The notes beneath the pieces were generated by a model. That model worked only from the letters and a program-made list of their open reading frames with translations, was not told the origin of the DNA and did no database searches. A stretch of DNA of 64,000 bases from Brevibacterium antiquum (GTDB taxonomy: Bacteria > Actinomycetota > Actinomycetes > Actinomycetales > Brevibacteriaceae), in assembly GCF_016107655.1 (NCBI RefSeq), contig NZ_JABASX010000005.1, forward strand, positions 62,001 to 126,000, written 5' to 3'. A program made the translations under genes and the position numbers. Of the stretch, positions 58,976 through 64,000 are shown one piece after another; the first letter of the stretch is position 1; each line of letters starts with the position of its first letter.

Positions 58976-59770
58976 TCACCACGGTTTGTCCGGGGCGGAA
59001 CGGCCCCCGTCTCCGCCGGGGCCCTGCTGGCGCTGCTGACGTTCAGAGTCCTCGCCGCGCTCCTTCAGCTTGTCGCGCTTCTTCTCCTCTTCGGATTTGC
59101 CTTCCGAGCCGTCGGATTTCTCCTCGCCTTCGCCGGAGTCCTGACCTTCGTCCTTCTTCTTCGAGTCATCTCCGGAGTCACCGTTCTTCGGATCCTCGCC
59201 CTCGGAGCCATCTGAGTCGTCGCTCTCGGTGCCTTCCTGCTTCGACTTCTCTCCGGCCTTCTTGTCCTCGACGCGCTTCTTCGCCTCGTCGCTCTTCTGC
59301 TTCTCGTCGCTCTTCTTGGGCTGGCATTCCTTCGGAGCATCTTCCAAGGTCTGCAGCGACTGGTCGTAGAGTTCGTCCGACTGTCCTGGATCTTGGTCCG
59401 CGACCTCGTCGGCGAGCTTCTCATACACGTAGGACAGGTTGATCCTCACGGCACATTCGTCACTGACAGGGGTGATCTCAAGGGCGGATTCGAGGTCTGC
59501 CTGCGCCGGTTCGAAATCGCCGACGGCCGCCTCTGCGGTGCCGCGGTTGTAGTAGCCGATATGGCGTTGGATCGGGCTGAGTGTCAGGAACGCGGTCGAG
59601 GCATTCTTCGCTCCCGGGAAATCATTCGACGCATAGCGAACCTGAGAAGCCGCGCCGAAGTAGAGGGTCACAGCCACATAACCGAACACGAGGAGGAGGA
59701 CGGATCCGATGATGAGGTTGACGCGAGAGAGCCTGCGCATCGTCGACCAACTGCGAGTGATCCGGTTCAT
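58976..59770 (-). CDS. TPR-like membrane protein with highly charged tail (Bat-operon end gene)
   Basis: 264 residues. One membrane helix (about 18-38), then a tetratricopeptide-like part (about 45-145; ASNDFPGAKNASTAF, HIGYYNRGTAEAAVGDFEPAQADLESALE). The last 110 residues are almost all Lys, Glu, Asp, Ser and Gly, with little order predicted. Similar to TPR proteins in MoxR-VWA operons, which may scaffold the complex. Starts in a 4-nt overlap (ATGA) with the VWA gene. The tail may have been enriched by repeat expansion. Confidence 0.75.
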   Translation of the reverse strand: MNRITRSWSTMRRLSRVNLIIGSVLLLVFGYVAVTLYFGAASQVRYASNDFPGAKNASTAFLTLSPIQRHIGYYNRGTAEAAVGDFEPAQADLESALEITPVSDECAVRINLSYVYEKLADEVADQDPGQSDELYDQSLQTLEDAPKECQPKKSDEKQKSDEAKKRVEDKKAGEKSKQEGTESDDSDGSEGEDPKNGDSGDDSKKKDEGQDSGEGEEKSDGSEGKSEEEKKRDKLKERGEDSERQQRQQGPGGDGGRSAPDKPW

Positions 59771-60849
59771 GACCGTCCTCCTCGTGGTGTGGGCGCAATC
59801 GTGCGCAGCCGCAGCAGCTCGCGGACCCCGAAGACCATTTCGACCGCGATCCAGGCGAACACGAGAAGCAGAGGGACCCAGAAGTATTCGTCGACGGTGA
59901 CCCGCCCATCCTTCTTGACCAGCGTCTGATCGTACTTCGGTGCTGTGTACACGCTCGACATCGAGGCTCCGCCGTCACGGTGGTGGTACTTCACACCGAG
60001 GTCGTCAGCGATCTGTCTGAGGTTCGTCTCGTCGATCGTTGAGATCCCAGGATTTCCCTGTCCGTCGAGGATGTACTCGTCGTCCGTTCCGGCGGACCCG
60101 GCACCATCCCCGGTCCCGCCGGTGTCACCAGGATCACCGAGGCCGGGGTCCCCGCCTGGACCCGCACCGTAGCCGAAGGGCCGGGACTCCTTCATCTTTC
60201 CGCCCTGAGACGTTCCGTATCCGAACACCGCGCCGCTGTCGATGCGGGAGGCGAAGGATGACCACGAATCGACGGGGGACTCGGCGGTCTGCTCGCCGTC
60301 GCCGAAATAGAAGACGAGGCTCTTGTTGTCCGGACGATCCTCCTGATTGGACTTCATCCGCTTGTCCAGCTCAGCACCCGCCTCGGTGATGGAGGATCCG
60401 TTCGAGTTCACTGACATCTCCGGACTGAGGACGTCCACGGCCGAAGCGAACGCCGCGTGGTCGGTCGTCAGGGGCATGACCGTCGATGCGGTCGAGGCGA
60501 AGGAGATGATGCTCATCCTGGTGCCGGGGAACTGCTCTGCCAGCTCCAACATGTCCTTCTTCACCCCTTCCAAGCGGGTCGTGTCACCGTCATAGTCCTC
60601 GGCGGCCATCGAGGTGGTCGTATCGACGAGGAAGTAGACGTCGGCGGCTGCCTCGTATTCCTCGGTCGAGGATTTGATGGGAATGCCCGGGCGGGCCAGC
60701 GCGAGTGCGAGCACGGCGACGATGCCCATGCGTGCGAACCATTTCCAGCGAGGTCCGTCACCGCGCACTGCTGGGATGATGCACACGGTCAGCAGGGCGA
60801 GGACGAGGAAGCCCCATCCGAACCAGGTGAAGACGGGATCGAAGATCAT
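59767..60849 (-). CDS. VWA-domain membrane protein (BatB-like)
   Basis: 360 residues from the ATG at 60849, which has GGAGGA 7 nt upstream; the TTG at 60864 is rejected. Two N-terminal helices (about 10-30, 40-56), then a VWA domain with a MIDAS of DTTTS (Asp76-Ser80) rather than DxSxS in the order of its neighbour; a C-terminal helix (about 325-345). A Gly/Asp-rich linker (about 235-265, PGDTGGTGDG) splits the domain. Overlaps the preceding VWA gene by 4 nt. Confidence 0.8.
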   Translation of the reverse strand: MIFDPVFTWFGWGFLVLALLTVCIIPAVRGDGPRWKWFARMGIVAVLALALARPGIPIKSSTEEYEAAADVYFLVDTTTSMAAEDYDGDTTRLEGVKKDMLELAEQFPGTRMSIISFASTASTVMPLTTDHAAFASAVDVLSPEMSVNSNGSSITEAGAELDKRMKSNQEDRPDNKSLVFYFGDGEQTAESPVDSWSSFASRIDSGAVFGYGTSQGGKMKESRPFGYGAGPGGDPGLGDPGDTGGTGDGAGSAGTDDEYILDGQGNPGISTIDETNLRQIADDLGVKYHHRDGGASMSSVYTAPKYDQTLVKKDGRVTVDEYFWVPLLLVFAWIAVEMVFGVRELLRLRTIAPTPRGGRS

Positions 60850-61820
60850 GATTTCGTCCTCCAAGCCAGAACGAAGACACCGGCGAGGCCGAAGACCGCG
60901 ATTCCGAGAGGAACTGCGGGCATGTCATGGACGACGGTGTAGGAACGGCCCGGAGTGTTCTCGGCCTCCTGACTCTGGATCTCTGCGACGATCCGATCGA
61001 TCGTCGATGCCGAACCCATGTCGAACTGTTTGCCGCCGGTGCGATCAGAGACCGACTTCAGTTCCTTGGTCTGCGGGTTCGTGAGCACCGACGGGGGAGA
61101 GAGGCTGTAGACCCTGACCTCGGAGTCCACAGCGATGTCGGTAGCTTCGTCGAGGTCGAACAGAGGGTCGCCAGCAAGCATGTTGTCGGTGGCGAAGATG
61201 ATCGAACGAGACCGATCTTCGTCCTGACGATCGAAATTGTCCACGCAGGAGACGAGTCCGTCTCCGATGAGGGAGGAACCGCCGATGTTGGGAGGCGAGG
61301 TCGACCAGGAGTAATCGGTGCCTTCAGAGCCCCAGGTGCGGAAGCCCTCCTCGGCTTCCTCGAGATAGTTCTGGACCATGTCGTAGTCATCGGTGAGAGG
61401 GAAGGCGGAGACGGCGGTCGAGTTGAACACGGTCATTCCGATGCGTTCACCGTCGAATCGGTCGACGAGCTCCTGGTAGGCCTCGAGGAGGTCGGCGTCA
61501 TAGCCGAGCATCGAACCGGACACGTCGAGGCAGAGCATGACATCTCGCAGCTTCTTCTCCGGATTGACGGTCTCGACCCAAGCGGGGCGAGAGATCCCTG
61601 CAAGGGTGGAGAGACCGGTGAGCGCGATGACGGCGAGGAAGGCGACGGTTGTCATCAGACGGGTCCGCATGGCTTTGCGGAAGCTGGGCAGGCTTGTCAT
61701 ACGACCGCTGTGCGCCACGGCCAGTGACGACGCGGTGGCCTTGGGTCTGCGGAAGAAGAAGACTGCTGCCGTGGCAAGCACGAGGAGGATGAGGGCCAGC
61801 CACCAGAACATCAGGACCAT
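60846..61820 (-). CDS. VWA-domain membrane protein (BatA-like)
   Basis: 324 residues. Helices near 5-24 and 55-75, a VWA domain with MIDAS DVSGSM (99-104), and a C-terminal helix (about 300-320). The large external or cytoplasmic VWA domain is likely to bind metal and a partner protein; BatA-like proteins are thought to work with MoxR ATPases in assembling or activating periplasmic or surface complexes. Overlaps the upstream small gene by 10 nt and the downstream VWA gene by 4 nt. Confidence 0.84.
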   Translation of the reverse strand: MVLMFWWLALILLVLATAAVFFFRRPKATASSLAVAHSGRMTSLPSFRKAMRTRLMTTVAFLAVIALTGLSTLAGISRPAWVETVNPEKKLRDVMLCLDVSGSMLGYDADLLEAYQELVDRFDGERIGMTVFNSTAVSAFPLTDDYDMVQNYLEEAEEGFRTWGSEGTDYSWSTSPPNIGGSSLIGDGLVSCVDNFDRQDEDRSRSIIFATDNMLAGDPLFDLDEATDIAVDSEVRVYSLSPPSVLTNPQTKELKSVSDRTGGKQFDMGSASTIDRIVAEIQSQEAENTPGRSYTVVHDMPAVPLGIAVFGLAGVFVLAWRTKS

Positions 61821-62263
61821 CGGGTCACCAGCTTTTTGGCACCGGCGATCTGGGGTCCCAGATCATTGGCATCGTCCTCGGCGAACTCTGCTTCGTAGAG
61901 GCCGGACAAGGACTCCGCAAGGTCGTCGAGACCGGCCACAGCCGCATCTCGGTAGGTGAGGTGTTCGGCCTTGACGCCCCATGCGTGATGGGCGAACTCG
62001 CGCACGATCTTCGCCAGTTCCCGAGCCGAATCGCGGACATCGGCTTCGCCCGCATCCAGTTTCGACTCGACCGCGGCGATCCGAGACATGAAGGTGCTGC
62101 GGACAGGGATGGGAATCCGCGGTCGGGACTTCATCCCTGATCCCGCCGCCGCGCGCAGCAGCGGAGCGAACAGGTTGAGGACGGCGGCCAGCAGAATCAC
62201 GGCGGCGGCGACATACCACCAGACCGAGATCTGCAGGGGGCCGACGAGCTCAGCGGGGCCCAC
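61811..62263 (-). CDS. Small membrane protein of the MoxR operon (DUF4381-like)
   Basis: 150 residues. An N-terminal membrane helix (about 15-38, VWWYVAAAVILLAAVLNLFAPLL), then a mostly helical cytoplasmic part with IPIPVRSTFMSRIAAVESKLDAGEADVRDSARELAKIVREFAHHAWG. Position between DUF58 and VWA genes matches the DUF4381 slot; sequence evidence for the family is weak. Overlaps DUF58 by 14 nt. Confidence 0.65.
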   Translation of the reverse strand: MGPAELVGPLQISVWWYVAAAVILLAAVLNLFAPLLRAAAGSGMKSRPRIPIPVRSTFMSRIAAVESKLDAGEADVRDSARELAKIVREFAHHAWGVKAEHLTYRDAAVAGLDDLAESLSGLYEAEFAEDDANDLGPQIAGAKKLVTRWS

Positions 62264-63134
62264 GGCGGTGCCTCAGCAGAAGAGTGTGGAGGTTGCCCAG
62301 GGCTTGGTCCGGATGGGCGATTTCGGTGTGTGAGATTCCGAGCTTCGAGAGCAGGTCGATTCGATGCTGCTTGCGGCTTGCTTCTGCGGCGAGGAATTCA
62401 TTGCGTACGTTCGGGTTGGCCATCACGGAGGTGGGCAGGCCGACATCAGGACGGGAGACGTCGAACGGCGCCGAGGTGGCCGGCAGCTGTGCCAGGTCCG
62501 CATCGGTGATCGTAATCCACAGGATCTCGTGCTGGGCACGCAGCCGTTTGATTGTGGCTTCCTCCTTCGCGCCGAGCGGAGCCTGGTCGGAGATGACGAC
62601 CACAAGCATCCGGTGGTTGATGTGCGAGGCGATCCACTGCAGCTGTTCATCGATCGAACCGTCTCTATCGGTGCCCGCCTCGGCGAGGATCTGCTGCAGG
62701 AGGTTCTCCAAGTGGGCTTCGCTGCCCTTGCGGGGGGACGCAGTGGTGCGCTGTGCGCTGCCATGGATGAGCATCACGTCATCACCATGGCGTACGGCGA
62801 GGTATCCGGTCATGCCGGCCATGAGGATCGCGAGCTGTCGCTTATCGACCCCAGCCGAAGTCACGGCGTCGAAGTTCCGGGACGAGTCGACGACCAGCGC
62901 GAGAATGTGCCTGCGGTGGGCGACATAGCGTTTGACCAGCGGGTTCGAGTGTCGGGCCGTGGCCTTCCAGTCGATGTCGCGGATCTCGTCGCCGGGAATG
63001 TAGTCGCGCAGATCGTCGAAGTCGAGGCTGTGCCCGTGGAAGACGGAGGAGTAGTCCCCGTCGAGGAGCCTGCGGGTTCGACGGTGCGCGTGGATGGTCA
63101 TCCGCGCTTTGATCCGATTGAGCAGAGCAGTCAT
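62250..63134 (-). CDS. DUF58 protein
   Basis: 294 residues. The conserved DUF58 block is present: GHSLDFDDLRDYIPGDEIRDIDWKATAR (about 33-60), then NPLVKRYVAHRRHILALVVDSSRNFD, a vWA-like fold in DUF58. No membrane helix, so it should be cytoplasmic. Always found near MoxR ATPases; function uncharacterised. Begins 12 nt after the MoxR gene. Confidence 0.87.
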   Translation of the reverse strand: MTALLNRIKARMTIHAHRRTRRLLDGDYSSVFHGHSLDFDDLRDYIPGDEIRDIDWKATARHSNPLVKRYVAHRRHILALVVDSSRNFDAVTSAGVDKRQLAILMAGMTGYLAVRHGDDVMLIHGSAQRTTASPRKGSEAHLENLLQQILAEAGTDRDGSIDEQLQWIASHINHRMLVVVISDQAPLGAKEEATIKRLRAQHEILWITITDADLAQLPATSAPFDVSRPDVGLPTSVMANPNVRNEFLAAEASRKQHRIDLLSKLGISHTEIAHPDQALGNLHTLLLRHRRGPR

Positions 63135-63146
63135 CGATGCACCCGA

Positions 63147-64000
63147 TCAGGGAGTGGGGACGGCCATGAGGAGGGCATCGACAACCTGTGCGCTCGTGAT
63201 GTTCTCCGCTGCGGCTTCGAAGTTGAGTTGGATGCGGTGAGCGAGGATTCGGTGGGCCAGATCCTTGATGTCTTCGGGGATGACGTAGTTGCGGCCACGG
63301 ATCATCGCCAGAGCCCGTCCCGCGTTGGTGAAGGCGATCGAGGCGCGGGGGCTGGCGCCATATTCGATGAAGGGAGCCAGGCGACCCAGATACTTCGTGG
63401 TGTTCCTTGTCGCATGGACGAGCTCGACGAGGTATCGGGTGATCGACGGGTCGACATAGATGGTGCGCGCATATTGCTGCAGCGTCTCCACATCCTCGAG
63501 GCTGCACGAGGGCTTCGGGACAGAATCGCGATCGAAGACACCCGAATCGAGTCGCGACAGGATCTCCATCTCCTCATTGGGATTCGGATGGGTCAGGAGG
63601 TCTTTGATCATGAACCGATCGAGTTGAGCTTCGGGCAGCTGGTAGGTGCCCTCCTGTTCGATCGGGTTCTGCGTGGCCATGACGAGGAAAGGACGGGGAA
63701 GGTCGAACCGCTGGCCGCCGATCGTCGTCTGCTTCTCCTGCATCGCCTCGAGCATGGCGCTCTGCGTCTTCGCCGACGAGCGGTTGATCTCATCGAGGAG
63801 GACGATGTTGGCGTGCACAGGGCCGAGGACTGTATTGAAAGAGCCTTCGTGGGCGTTATAGATCTGCGAGCCGATGATGTCTGCAGGCAGCAGGTCGGGC
63901 GTGCACTGGATGCGGGAGAACTTTCCATCCACAGCATTGGCCAGCGCCGCCGCCGCAGTTGTCTTGGCAAGCCCGGGAACACTCTCCAGGAGAAGGTGGC
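63147..64000 (-). CDS. MoxR-family AAA+ ATPase, 5' end beyond window
   Basis: Partial, 284 codons visible; the N-terminal portion lies beyond base 64000. The first visible codons (from 63998) read HLLLESVPGLAKTTAAAALA, with the end of Walker A as GLAKT. IVLLDEINRSSAKTQSAML is Walker B, MATQNPIEQEGTYQLPEAQLDRF is the sensor 1/Arg-finger region, and GASPRASIAFTNAGRALAMIRGR is sensor 2. A GTG at 63932 is not a real start because the frame and motifs continue upstream. MoxR proteins are chaperone-like ATPases that act with VWA partners, here encoded next. Confidence 0.92.
   Translation of the reverse strand, partial: HLLLESVPGLAKTTAAAALANAVDGKFSRIQCTPDLLPADIIGSQIYNAHEGSFNTVLGPVHANIVLLDEINRSSAKTQSAMLEAMQEKQTTIGGQRFDLPRPFLVMATQNPIEQEGTYQLPEAQLDRFMIKDLLTHPNPNEEMEILSRLDSGVFDRDSVPKPSCSLEDVETLQQYARTIYVDPSITRYLVELVHATRNTTKYLGRLAPFIEYGASPRASIAFTNAGRALAMIRGRNYVIPEDIKDLAHRILAHRIQLNFEAAAENITSAQVVDALLMAVPTP

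Noticed and set aside
1-64000. CRISPR arrays, insertion sequences and phage genes
   Set aside because: No regularly spaced repeat array, transposase or phage structural motif was seen.

Overview
The window reads as a chromosomal stretch of a high-GC actinobacterium. Pointers are the strong G/C bias at third codon positions, GTG/TTG starts, ATGA/GTGA gene overlaps, an actinobacterial Tad pilus cluster, an FtsEX-SmpB-tmRNA block and a leaderless biotin operon. A Brevibacterium-like member of the Micrococcales is my best guess from general protein resemblance; no 16S gene is present to prove it. I see no tRNA, rRNA, insertion sequence, phage gene or CRISPR array.

Layout. 0.3-5.2 kb: rhodanese-type sulfurtransferase, a THUMP-like methyltransferase, then rsmA-ispE-FCD regulator overlapping one another. 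5.2-9 kb: gluconate use (permease and kinase divergent from 6-phosphogluconate dehydrogenase around an AT-rich promoter). 9-16 kb: class V aminotransferase, FNT-family channel, BHMT-like methyltransferase, acyltransferase-3 protein, DksA/TraR zinc finger, Uup-type ABC-F ATPase. 16-24 kb: nucleoside uptake and catabolism operon (BMP lipoprotein, ABC ATPase, two permeases, cdd, deoA, deoC). 24.4-28.9 kb: bioB-bioA-bioF-bioD behind a probable BioQ-type operator. 29-34.5 kb: phosphohexomutase and purine nucleoside phosphorylase, divergent from a GNAT protein and an amino-acid permease. 34.5-43 kb: a minus-strand Tad pilus cluster (tadA, tadB, tadC, Flp-like DUF4244 protein, two TadE-like, one TadG-like), followed by a 1228-residue EssC/EccC-like FtsK ATPase. 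43.4-48.9 kb: prfB, ftsE, ftsX, a LytM peptidase, smpB, ssrA. 49-57.8 kb: a possible arginine/4-guanidinobutyrate catabolic island (two ThDP enzymes, sodium:solute symporter, ureohydrolase) divergent from a PucR-type regulator. 57.8-64 kb: a HisC/Pat-like aminotransferase and the MoxR-DUF58-VWA-VWA-TPR operon, whose MoxR gene runs off the right edge.

How genes cooperate. Imported nucleosides are deaminated (Cdd) and phosphorolysed (DeoA, PunA). The sugar phosphates feed DeoC or the phosphomutase. GntK, GntP and Gnd take gluconate into the pentose phosphate pathway. FtsEX probably controls the LytM hydrolase made from the same operon. In the 50-57 kb island a ThDP enzyme plus a ureohydrolase fits decarboxylation of a 2-keto acid with a guanidino group followed by urea release; this is inference.

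Structural themes. Several genes end in perfect or near-perfect 20-28 bp inverted repeats without a U-tract (10.2, 24.1 and 44.6 kb). Short direct repeats lie in the window start, the gluconate locus and the PucR promoter. The most testable items are the leaderless bioB promoter with its operator, the guanidino-compound catabolic hypothesis, the EssC-like ATPase beside the Tad cluster, and the catalytically intact LytM partner of FtsEX.
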